A stretch of 64,000 nucleotides of DNA, taken from NCBI GenBank assembly GCA_029721435.1, contig CM056573.1, positions 98,819,447 through 98,883,446 on the forward strand, given 5' to 3'. The notes under the pieces were generated by a model, which saw nothing but the letters and a program-made list of their open reading frames with translations, had not been told where the DNA came from and searched no databases. Position numbers and translations under genes: made by a program. Shown here one piece after another: positions 32,521 through 43,499 of this stretch (position 1 is the stretch's first letter; every line of letters begins with the position of its first letter). The stretch is from Gymnothorax reevesii. Its lineage: Eukaryota > Chordata > Actinopteri > Anguilliformes > Muraenidae.

Positions 32521-33529
32521 AGGGCGGCTCCGAGACACATGGCCGCAAACCCCCCGTAAACACAGAGATTGCTCTGTGGCTCATTTCATTTCTCAAAAAT
32601 AGGAGCGATCTGATATAGCACAAAACTGTCATAAATCGGGAGATGAGATAAAGGAGGGGGATTTTTTGTTGACATCTGCACTTCCGGTAATAAGACCAGC
32701 TTCGCCAATCCAATGCATGCATGACGAAATGCGATGAGCATTGCACAGCTTCGCAGTCGAATACCATCCTGGATACACAGATATGAACATGAAAATACTG
32801 CAAAATTCAAATAAATCCAACAAACGAGTCAAAGCTGGAGTTCACGTTTTGGAATGAAATGCTATAAATCGCCATTATATTAGCTAGCGTTCAACCTTGT
32901 GCGGATATAGGCGGAAGTTCACTCATCAACATTTTGACATTTGACCCATGATTTTCTGGAATCAAATCCGCCTGGCGATGTACCGTATTGTATATCAGAT
33001 TGCTCCTACTGCGACCCCTCTCCATCCAGTAGTGCACTAACTTGAGCAAAGTTGACTGTTAATGCTGTGTTATTCTTTGTTTTCACGAAAACAAGACCTC
33101 AGGATTACATTAGCAAGCAACAATAACTGAGGTATAGCTAGTATCTTTCCTATCAGGAAATACATTTTTGCAGTCATATTGTTTCGGTCATAACTTTCTT
33201 CACAGAGCGAATTTCGCTTTGTGAAAAAAGTTAAGATTGATATAATATGACTAATTCAGATCATTACTATGATTGCTTCTTTACCTCTGTCTGCACCTGC
33301 ATATCTTGAATTAAGACAATAGCTGAACTAATTACAATCAGGAGTGGTGACAGCAGTGTACAGGACAAATATACATCTACTGGCAAAGATTTTCACCCAG
33401 TCAGTCATAAACCCATAAATCAATGTTTATTCAGTGTCATTGATGGCAACGTCAATGTGCATTTAAAATTGGTATTTAACCCTTGATGATAATAAATAAA
33501 TGTAAATAAAAAGGGTAAAACTATACTAT
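32521..33529. other. No recognisable gene or element
   Basis: About 1 kb with no motif recognised. Minus-strand frames at 32348-32832 are short, overlap in several frames and lack domain signals. Confidence 0.4.
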
Positions 33530-34764
33530 TGTTGGGATTCTGATTCTGCATGTCTTGTTAAGTTCTGTGCCTGGCTCTGCCATGTTAAGGATTCTTGTGT
33601 TTAGTGACCACTGCTCTGTCTGACTATTCTTAGGATTGTGTTTTGTGTTTTGGTAATTTAGATTTCCTGTTTATTATTTTTCATGTTTAGATCATTTTGT
33701 TTCCAAGCCATGTTTTCATTTTCATGCTTTGCACTTTGTCTCCCCTGTCTTGTCAGGTGTGTATCTTTGCTCACGGTCCCTTGTCTTGTGTGACACTCAT
33801 TCGGGTGATTTATTGGTTTCTGGGTTTCAATCTTCTTTCATTATCTCGTGTTCTTCCTTCCTCTCTCTTTTTCTGTCTTACTAACACATACTAACAGTTT
33901 ATTGTTTTTGCTCAATACTAATCCACACTAACCTTGTATATTTGGACTAACTTACTAACAAGCACTTGGGATTGTATAGCTGTACTTACTAATTGACTAA
34001 TGATCTCTCAGCTGTCGCCCAATTCTAGTCTCCGCCTCCTTGCCTATCCCTAATTATCTCTGCTGCAAGTTTCTGTGGATTTCCACTTATACTTTGTGCT
34101 TTCCTTTTCTTTTATCTTGGCACTTTAGCACTCCTTAACCGGAGCTGTTGTTTTGTACTTAGGTTTGTCTTGTGATCCCTGTCTGCGTTTTGGCTACAGC
34201 CAAATTCATGTAATTAGTTTATCCCTCATGTGTCTCTCCCTAATCATTGTCAGCATTGATTGCACCTGTTCTCCCTGGTCATGTGTTTACCCTGGATGTG
34301 TATATAAGATGTCTGTTTGGTTCTCTCTCTTGTCAGATCGTTCTCCCTAGTTTTCTCGTGCCACGTTTCTCGCCTTGATTGCTCAGTGCTTATCTTTCTG
34401 ACTGGATTGCTCGACTATTGATTTTGGTTTGCCCTTTTTGGATATTGTTGCATCTGTGAGTTTTGACCTTTTTCTGCCCGACCTTGATTTTGTGATTACT
34501 GCCCTGGTTTTGGATTCGGACTGTCTTTGGCTTATGAGTTTTTCTCCTCCAAACCTACGCCTGTGTACCGAACCCTTTTTGTCTGACCACGAACTTTGTT
34601 ATTGGTGCCCTGGTTACGATTCTGGATTACGCCCATTGGATACTGTTTTTGGATTGTGGACTTTGTACCGTTGCCAGCTCTGTTGGGGGGTTTCCCCCTT
34701 CAGAAATAAAGCCTCCTTTTTGCATTCTACTGGTTGTCGCTCTTGGTTCATTTCGTAAATCACA
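33530..34764 (+). repeat. LTR-like repeat 1
   Basis: It begins TGTTGGGATTCTG and ends in TCACA. A polyadenylation-like AATAAA lies at about 34705, after GTTGGGGGGTTTCC. It is CT-rich and matches 35636-36678 block by block (TTAGGAT, GTGTTTTGGTAAT, TATTATTTTTCATGTTT, TCTCGTGTTCTTCC). Flanks ACTAT and ACAAT agree at 4 of 5, so it may be a solo LTR. No adjacent retroelement genes were seen. Confidence 0.5.
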
Positions 34765-35075
34765 ACAATGTTATATCGCCACCTTACTTCACAAGCAGGA
34801 AATGATGCAGAAGGATGCGTGCAAATATCTACCTGCCAGAAAAATGAAAACTATAGAATGAAAATCAACCTGCCCAATGCCGCAATCAACTAGAGGCTCT
34901 AGAGAGTCTGAATTGCTCACCTGGATCTATTCACCTACTTACTTTCAAGACTCTATTGTCATCAATAGCCAAGGGTTAAAATCTGATCCCTCCTCTCCAC
35001 AATCCTTAGCTAAGATGACCATATGAATGTACTGAGTGACTGATCTATGCAGATGTGTTTACTTCATTTGGTACA
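34765..35075. other. No recognisable gene or element
   Basis: A short spacer between LTR-like repeat 1 and the TIR element; no primer-binding site or gag-like frame follows the repeat. Confidence 0.4.
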
Positions 35076-35078
35076 GGG

Positions 35079-37030
35079 TCTGGCCAAGCGGTTAAGACAC
35101 TGCAACTTTGATGTTCACTGGGCTAAAACTTTTTAACCAGATAACTTGTATTAATTTGAAATAAATGTTTCTAAAGGTTTTTACAAGTACTTTAACAAGG
35201 TATACTCAATGGATTGTTAGAATAATTTTTAAATGTGAAATTATCAAAAATGTGCTCGGTTACGGTACTACCAAAAGAGGACATCAGATTTGACAAGATG
35301 TACGCAGAGATGCATAACATGATGTTCTCATTACAAATTGGAGTCAAACTGGTTTCAGTTTTGCAATAAACCTATTAAACTATATTCTCAGCAAAAATTG
35401 CTGCAAAATATGGAATTTCTTAGATTTAATAGGGAAAAGAATGTGGTGACATCATTACAAGCTGTATTGGTTACGTCACTGCAGAACTAGATGTTCGTGA
35501 GAAAAAGTAAGGTTTACTAAAAAAAAAACTAAAATAGGCAACATAACATACATTTATTATAAAAGAAACATTATCACAGATATACATTATTATTACTTAA
35601 GTCAGTTATGACAGCAATCTATATGGTCATGATGCTGTTGTGATTCTGCATTTGCCATGCCATGTACCATGTTTATGTCCATGTATCAAGTTTCTGCCTG
35701 GCCTTGTGCTATGATTCTGACTGACCTCTGTGTTTTTGATATTCTGCTTATGTCTGACCATTCTTAGGATCATGTATTGTGTTTTGGTAATAAGATTTCA
35801 TATTTTATTATTTTCCATGTTTTAGTTTTAGTTTATCCATGCCATGCTTTCAGTCCCATGCACTGCACTTCGTCTCCCCCGTCTTGTCATGAGGCTTGTC
35901 TTTGGTCACAGTCCCTGTATAGCGTGCCACTCCTTCAGGTGATTTAACGGTTTCCGGGTTTCAATCTTCCTTCATTATCTCGTGTTCTTCCCTCCTCCTG
36001 CTTTTGCTATTTTACTAACACAGACTAACAGTTTATGTTTGCTAATTACTAACCAACACTAACATTGTACACTAACTTACTAACGAGCACTCGGGATTAT
36101 ATAGTTGCACTGACTAAATGACTAACGATCTCTCAGCATTCGCCCTAATCTAGTCTCCGCCTCTTGTCTCTCCCTGATTATCTCTGCTGCGTTTCTGTGG
36201 GTCTCCCACAAACTCCTTCGGGCTGTCTTTTCTCTCTCATTATCTATTTGTTCCCAATGTGTCTCTCCATTCTTATCATCCCCATTCATCGCACCTGTGT
36301 TCCTTTGTCATGTGGTCTCCCAGAAATGTTTATTAGATGTCTGTGTGTAGCACTTTCTTGTCAGATCGTTACTTCCCTTGCTATCTATGCCACGCTTCTC
36401 TCGCCTTGTATCATTGTGATTATCTTTCTGACCGGACCGTCCTAGACCTTGAGCTTTGCCTTCTCCCTGTACTTTGCTGCATTCTTGTTTACTCACCCAT
36501 TTTTGTCTGACTACGATTTTTGTTATTGGTTCCCTGGTTATGAACCTGGATATCGCCGTTTAAATTCTGACTTTGGATTTTGGACTTGGTACTGTCGCCA
36601 GCTCTGTTGGGGGGTTTCCCGATTCAGAAATAAAGCCTCCAAGGCTGTCGCACTTGGTTCATTTCGTGAAACCTCACATCTTTCTAAGAGTTTAAAAAAA
36701 AAAAAATTATTTGAATTTGGCAAAAATAGTTACAGATGCTGAAAAATATGAATAGTAAAAGGTATTAAATGTAGAAATAAGTAAATTTTATGTAGTTTTA
36801 GATATTTTATTGTTGAGATGAAAATTATGTGAAAAATAGATTTTTAAGTGTCTGTAGTTTTCAAACTTCATGCACTTTAAATGGTTGTCATTTTTTAACA
36901 TCTTGTATTGAAAAAACAAAGTTAGTTCCATAAACTAGACAGATTAAGCTACAGGATCAGCCCATTCACTATGTGTTACAAAGAAGTATAATTTTCATCA
37001 CACATGTTCACTTTCGCTTGGCCAGACCCT
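35079..37030. mobile_element. TIR element with LTR-like repeat nested inside
   Basis: AGGGTCTGGCCAAGCG near 35075 is mirrored by CGCTTGGCCAGACCCT near 37015-37030, a 16-bp inverted repeat. The interior has no transposase frame and contains LTR-like repeat 2 (35636-36678). No clear target duplication was found. The left end also resembles a tRNA A box, but no B box follows at the right spacing. Confidence 0.5.
35636..36678 (+). repeat. LTR-like repeat 2
   Basis: A diverged copy of 33530-34764 with the same start (TGTTGTGATTCTG), the same GTTGGGGGGTTTCC...AATAAA block near 36607-36634, and end TCACA. No 5-bp duplication was found. The long frame at 36164-36742 is a by-product of the CT-rich repeat. 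Confidence 0.5.
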
Positions 37031-37399
37031 AAAACAAACTCCGGTGCATTGTGCTAACAAGAATGTTATAGATTCCATTGAAATGTCCCCTATTTCAACT
37101 TCGTTACAATGGGCATAGTCGCTCCCTGTCTGCGTCAAACAAATAAACCATGTTTAATGAAGAACCACTGAAAAATAGTTCCACTGTGTCTACAAGGTAG
37201 TCAATACTAAGATAGGTTTCCATGGCCATGGCCCTTCATAATTAATGTATACCTTACTGGGGCTAATAAGGGCATGCTGTTAAGTGCGACTTTGCTCTGT
37301 GTTGAAGGCTGGATGGTGCCTTCTTGTTTTTTTGGACGTCAGGTGGTTAGGGTAGATGTCTCATGAGCATTTTCCCAATATCCCTTCTGTATTACCTTG

Positions 37400-37925
37400 C
37401 TATAGACGAGTACAAAAAAAAAATCATATTTCATGTTTTAAGGCCAATAACTCCTATAAAAAACCATTGTACAATTTCAGCCTAATTTCAGCTTTATTTG
37501 CTGATCATTTAAAGTTTTTGTCTATCTCTTATAGTTTTCATAATATAGGCTAAAAATATTGCAAAATTGTCAAATTTTACATTTCAAGGCCAAAAACTCC
37601 TATGAGGAGGCAATGTATAATTTTGAACCTATGAAGACTTTTGTTGAGTTTCAACAGCTGATCATTTTGAGGTAATGGGTCTTCCTCTAGCTGCTTTAGT
37701 TCCTGAGAAATAGGTGAAAATAAATAGTTTTACCCCTATACTCTATTTTTAGTAACACCTGCCAAGTTATTCAGACAGCGGGCATAATCAACACAACTTT
37801 TAAAGTAGACATCCTAAAGATGCTTGTAGCTAATTTTACTCTGGATCCATTCAGTAGTTTCAGAGGAAAAGACTTTTGAAAAATGTTAACGACAGACGAC
37901 GATGACAGACGACAACGGATGCCAA
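37400..37925 (+). mobile_element. Tandem-core element, Helentron/pearl-like architecture
   Basis: AAGGCCAATAACTCCTAT (37440) and AAGGCCAAAAACTCCTAT (37586) lie 146 bp apart. The core is followed by a GACAGACGACGATGACAGACG stretch in separate runs (about 37891-37915), then GCCAAGTGATGGC and AGCTCAGGTGAGCT near the end (about 37920-37952). Same plan as 1105, 12391 and 10276. Boundaries are approximate. Confidence 0.45.
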
Positions 37926-37959
37926 GTGATGGCAATAGCTCAGGTGAGCTAACAAGTCA

Positions 37960-40900
37960 CAGGTGTTTGGATGGGGATCTTGACGCAGTCTGGGAACATA
38001 CTCTAGTATGCAGGATATTTATAAAAGAAAGGCAAGATATGATGAGGCAGTTACGGAAAATAGAGTGGGTAGAGGAGATAGTGCTCAAGGATGGAAATGA
38101 TTAGTGGGTTTTTTAAGAAAGACTGGACTGGAAAGACTATTTTGAAAGAATAATCAGTAAGGGTACACAGAAATTGAAGGTGGCAGTAATGCAAAAATTT
38201 GGATGCTAACTGTTTGAAAATCCTCTTGCATGTCTGCTCGGTCTCTTACACCACTGCTTGTACGATATGTTAGGATTTCAGGTGCCAATACAAGCCAACC
38301 AATAAAATAAAGACACTTGCTCCAAGGATCAATATTTTCTTTTTAATAGTTAATCATAGAAGATGCTTTACGCAAATCTTACATTTTCAGCAGCATGCAT
38401 GGAAACCGCAATTTCCTTTAGTTTTTTTCATTCGTCCTCGGTGTGAAAAGGCCTCAGAATAACCTTATGTTGAAGTACTTCCTGGGGAGACAGAGAGCTC
38501 TCCTACAAATGCACCATATTGCCTTTTCCAAATTAGCTGGCTGTTCTGCGTCCTTTGGGTCAGAGCAAAAATATTCCGGCATTACAATGTAAGTGAAGTG
38601 CATCAGCTATAAGCACTTGCAATTAAAATATACTGTCACTCCAACTGTTTATCATTCTGCCTTTGATTTCTGTGCATTAATTGGACATTTAATTTGACAT
38701 TATAGGCCCTAGATATAAAAAGTACTGGAACGAATAGAAAAATTAATAATAATCAAACTAAAGAAATCCCCCCCATATGTTTAAAGGACTGTCCACCCCC
38801 CTGGTGAAGCTGAAGTTATGAGCAACTGAGAGGTTTTTTTTCCCTCCAGAAGCTCCTTCCTGGGATGGATGATGACTAAACAATGATGAATCTTTTCATT
38901 AAATTTGATATAACACACATGCACTCCTGCAACTTTCAGCCGCAAAAAAATGAAATTAAAAACAAAAATTGCGACGATGATGGTAATTAGCCAAGCCCCG
39001 CGGAAGGCATCAGATGACAGCCCTAGCTTCTGCAAGTCTGCACATTCCCCAAGTTTGGTGACTATATTGATGTCTGGTAATTGTATAGATCTACACTGGG
39101 ATTGCCTTGTTTGATTTAGTTATTTCTGTGGGTCAGCGTGTACTGATCCAGCACTAAAATAGGAGAGGCTACGTTTCGGCACAATAGTAAGCTGCATTAT
39201 TTAATCTGTGGCGATCAAGGGGAGAACAGGAGTTCTGCACCTTGGAACAGTACAGCATGCTTTTGTGCTGCGGCAGTTAAATTCAAATGAGCCCAATGCG
39301 GGGACATCTTGTGTTCTGGAACAATAGACAAACCAAACATTCACTGTTAATACTGGCTCAAGGAATGCAAAGGAATGAGTCAATTTTTCCCTGAAAGTCA
39401 CTTTGGAACTGGGAAAGAATGCTGATTAATCAATTTCTCATTCATAGCTCTGATTTTATGGTTTTACAATGTAAGCAGACACTGCCTGGTGTATTCTAAT
39501 TCACCATCATGAAGGAAACCTATAAGGGAATAAAAATTTAAATCAGCACAGATCAATACTATGGAAATTACACTAAAGCACAAAGAACTGTATCAATGTC
39601 ATGTTGTCAACTGCAGATTCAAAACTATGGAGCCACTAGATCGCTTTCATTGGAGCCATATGTGTGACATATTGATCTGTTGCCTTCATTTTGTTGGCTA
39701 TCTCCTCACAAGCCACATTAATTCAAACCAGTGCTTGCCATGGTTTGTCCTAGAGTTCTCTCTTTCAGCGCAGCATAAATACATTTATACAGCAAAAAAA
39801 TCTCCAGCATTGAAAACCCCTGGCAATCCAAACTGCACCAGGCCAATGCAGAGGAGAAATTCCCCAGAGCCACCATCCATTGTTAGACCGAGTAACACTG
39901 GATCTGAAGCACAGCCAAAATTCTTGTTGGTACAGTATGGTCTGCAAGTATTAGGACAGAGAAACTATATTTGCACTTTGGCTCTGCATTGCAGCTTTGT
40001 AAATCCCAGGACATTTGATTTAAACACAGAGTATGTGTGATTTAAGTTCCCATATAATGCTGTTTTTTTGGCGAGTTATTATATTCTATTAAACAAATAA
40101 ATATAATGTTTATTGTCCAAGAGGAAGGTTTAGAAAAAAAAGTGGAAAAAAATATTCATCACTTCAATGCCATTTACTGCCAATCATTATCTCCCTCTGG
40201 AATGCCAGCCTTTGTTATGCATTCATATTGCACAAACCTCGATGGAATTTCAGCCCTTTTTATCTGGATGTTAATGTATATGTACATAGTGTAAGTGAAA
40301 GATCAGTGACAACTGCTCAAACCCAAAGTGTTCCCATTTTGTCAGATTGCACTGCAGATCCAATTCAACCACCATGTTCCCTCCCAAATCATTCCAGTGA
40401 ATAGGAATATGGCAGAAATTCATTAGCTTGAACTGGTGCACAATGCATTTCATGGATGCACTGTATCATGCTCTCGCAGTCTAAAATCTCAATATGACTT
40501 CTTAAAAAAACCCAAGATGCTACCTTTATAATGGTGCTCACAACCATATTTACTGATGGTGCTATTGTCAGAGCAGATGATGCCAGTAGTCTTTGCATAA
40601 TTATTTTAACTGAAGAAACTGATGAAATGTGGTGATATCTTGCACTGACTCAGAACATTCAGCTTAACTGCTGAAAGTTACACAAATGGAAGCTGAGCCC
40701 AAACTTTAAATCCCCTTTAGAATCAAAACTCCCGTAACTGCCACATTACTACCTTATTCTCACTCTGAAAGAGGTATAAGTTCCAGGTATGACAAAGTAG
40801 TAGTCCTGTCATATTTTCATTCCACCAATGAACTCAGCTAGCCAAGTTAACCTTTTAAGCCCTGAGCCTCTGGCTCGAAGATGACATGCCCAAAATGAAA
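37960..40900. other. No recognisable gene or element
   Basis: About 2.9 kb of AT-rich sequence. The longest frame (39561-40040) has no recognisable domain, and its composition is like the surrounding DNA. Confidence 0.45.
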
Positions 40901-40902
40901 TA

Positions 40903-42384
40903 TACTGAACAAAAAAATTAAACGCAACAGTTTAGTCATTTCAATATTACGCTTAATTATTTCTGAGGTTGACTTAGTTCGGTTTATTTACGTGACCAAG
41001 GTTGTGTGCCACTGGTCTGTGCGGATTTCAGTCACCTTCTCCATATCATTGTCAAGTTCATGCCCTTTGTCAAAATTGGCCTGTCAGACAGATGAGGCAT
41101 GATCCAGAGCTATTGAAATAAGGTACAGTCAGCCCGGGCACATCTTGTACTCTGGTCAATAAAAGGCCACCCCAAAAGTCCCAGTTCTGTCATTGTTCAA
41201 AATGCCATAAATGACTCAAGCCATCAGGGAGCGTGCCATTGGCATGCGCAATGCAGGAATTTTTCTCAGGGATGTTGAAAGGGCTCTTAATGTCCATGTT
41301 TCAACAACAAGTCGTATAAAGCACCTTTTTGAGGAATGAGGCAAGACAGCAGACCGCCTGCATGCATGACGACCATGTGTGACAACCCCCACCCAAGACC
41401 GCCATGTCTGGACTCTTTATCTCTGTGATCATTTGAGACCAGTAACTCCCACTGCAGATGAAACAGCTGGTCCCCACCATCACCCCATTTTTGCTGAAAC
41501 CGTGAAAAATAATCTCCAGGAAGTCCATATCTTTACGTCTTTTGCCCTTTGTGGATTGGACCTCTCCTCAACCAAAAAATTGGTTTGACTGAGTGAATAG
41601 ACACATTTGATGGCCAATGGCACAATGGAGGACTGTTTTCTTTACAGACAAGTCACGTTTCCAACTTCACAGAGCGGATGGACGGAGGACCGTTATGCTG
41701 ACATCATTGTGGTGCGCAAGGTGGCACATGGTGGTGGAGTGCTGGTTTGGGTGGGAATATTCCAAGGACATTGCACCCAACTGCAGTTGATGAACAGCAA
41801 CTTGAATGCAGTGTGATTTCACATTGAGATGCTGCTGCCTATCGTCCCACCATTCATCCATTAAAACAATGACCATCCAGCATGACCATCCCAGCCCCAA
41901 GTCACCCATGTATGCACAGAATTCCTTGAGCCTGAAAACATTTGTGTGCTTGAATGGCTGGCTTATTCCTTGGATTTGTCCCCCTTCCAACATCTTTGGG
42001 ATGTCCACAAGCAGCAAGTTCGTCATTGGTTCCCATTTTCAGCCAATAGCCGCCAACTCCACACAGCTCTTGAAGAGAAGTGGGAACATGTCCGCCAAGT
42101 CACCATTGGCCATTTGTTACAGTCCACACAGCAGAGATGCGCAGCAATGCAGCGGGACAAAGACGAACAAACTCAATGTTGATTTGTGAAATTTGGACAA
42201 TAGACCCCATCCCCTTTATCAAAATGCCACCGCGAGATTCTGGTTTGTCTTTTTAAATCATTAATTGAAATGTATTGCAATATGGTCATACAATCTGTCA
42301 ACACTCAATGAAAGTACAATGAGCTTCTGAACATGGTCATATTTCTCACAATAAGAAGAGTTGTGTTTATATTTTTGTTCAGTG
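40903..42384 (+). mobile_element. Tc1-like transposon C, decayed
   Basis: TACTGAACAAAAAAATTAAA at 40903 is mirrored by ...TTTATATTTTTGTTCAGTG ending at 42384. TA flanks lie at 40901-40902 and 42385-42386. This terminus (CTGAACAAAAATATAAACGC type) is a common vertebrate Tc1 end. Length is 1482 bp. The internal transposase is heavily mutated, so this is an old copy. Confidence 0.9.
41212..42182 (+). pseudogene. Decayed Tc1-like transposase of element C
   Basis: Frame pieces in order: an N-terminal HTH (IRERAIGMRNAGIFLRDVER, then ALNVHVSTTSRIKHLFEE), a stop, TPTQDRHVWTLYLCDHLRP, the GGGVLVWVGIF motif near 41731-41760, and a C-terminal part with LSPFQHLWDVHKQQV. The last corresponds to the SPIEHLWD motif, but the catalytic Glu codon is CAA or CAG-like Gln. 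Several stops and shifts separate the blocks. With the Glu lost and the frame broken, this gene cannot make transposase. Confidence 0.85.
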
Positions 42385-42386
42385 TA

Positions 42387-42995
42387 AGTATATACAACTA
42401 CTTGGTCGATTTGAATAATCTTGGTATCATAATAAAGGTAACACCTAGGGGATTTTTGTCATGGTGTAAAAATCAGCGTATATGTCACTGAGTCAGCATA
42501 AATGAAGACGGAACACGGCACAAATGAAAGATCTAATTTCCATCCAACAAAATTGTTCTTTAATCCCTTTGGAAATTATTTAGTTGTAGTGTGGAACCAT
42601 TAAAAATTACATCACAGAATCTCACTGTTATCTGTGCCAGATTTTTTTTTCTAATTAAGTGAATCAGAGCAAATTTAGAGAGGTTTTAGTTCCGGAATAT
42701 CTATGTGGCTTCTCCAAATTGACAATTCTGGCACATTTTTGTACAATGCGTGCCCAACAGGTACCAAACTGTAAAACTCATTTAATTTTGCTTATATATC
42801 ACTACAGGCATACATACCATCTAAATACAACCTTTTATATTTTTTCATTTAAATTTTTAAAATATATTTCTGCTAGTCCTGTATAAATTTTCCCATTCAA
42901 AGAAAATACATTCGAAGGAAATGAAGTTTGACTCCACAGCCGCACATTTATTTTCCAAGAAAAAAGCAAAGAAATAAAATTATAAATACAAGGAT
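42387..42995. other. No recognisable gene or element
   Basis: AT-rich spacer between Tc1 element C and the SINE-like fragment at 43 kb. No motif was recognised. Confidence 0.4.
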
Positions 42996-42997
42996 AA

Positions 42998-43160
42998 AGT
43001 GAAAATGGTAAAAAGTAAAAAGAACAAACACCCCAGCAGTTATTTATACAAAAACTGTGCTTTCATTCCTCTATAAGATTGCATCTATAACAGGAGTTTG
43101 AACTCGGGTCACTCACGTTCTGGCGCTCCACCTTCGCCACTACACTCGCTTATCTGACCA
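42998..43160 (-). repeat. Possible tRNA-related SINE fragment
   Basis: On the minus strand, TAGTGGCGAAGGTGGAG resembles an A box. GAGTTCAAACTCC (about 43093-43105) resembles a B box. The downstream T-rich tail is shared with bases 22-52 of this window. Weak evidence. Confidence 0.35.
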
Positions 43161-43499
43161 TTCATCAAGCTTCTCATTGCTAATATGAACTGAACCCCGA
43201 TTTACTGTCTGTAAAGTTGCGCTCTTTATTTCATTATCTATATATTAACCTTGATTTAACCAGGAATAATCCCATTGAGCTTCATAATCTCTTTTACAAG
43301 GGGATCCTGGCCAAGAGAGCAGCACAATAGTTCCACATAAAGTACACACTTGAAATAACAACAACAAAAACAAACATAAAAACAGTTAAAACAGTTTGCT
43401 AAATCACATCATTACATTATAATCACCAGCTGCGTTCGGTAAGAGGACATGTGCATGCAGTAGTCAAATAGTCCTTGATCCTAGCCTTAAAATCTTCAA

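Noticed and set aside
32348..32803. 151-codon minus-strand frame
   Set aside because: It overlaps the right terminus of a transposon and several competing frames; no motif recognised.
35079..35150. tRNA gene
   Set aside because: There is an A-box match, but no B box at proper distance and no cloverleaf; the same sequence is mirrored at 37015-37030 as a transposon end.
36164..36742. Two long plus-strand frames (93 and 97 codons)
   Set aside because: They arise in the CT-rich LTR-like repeat; composition explains the lack of stops.
39561..40040. 159-codon open frame
   Set aside because: No recognisable domain, no repeat support, no splice or promoter signal; consistent with chance.
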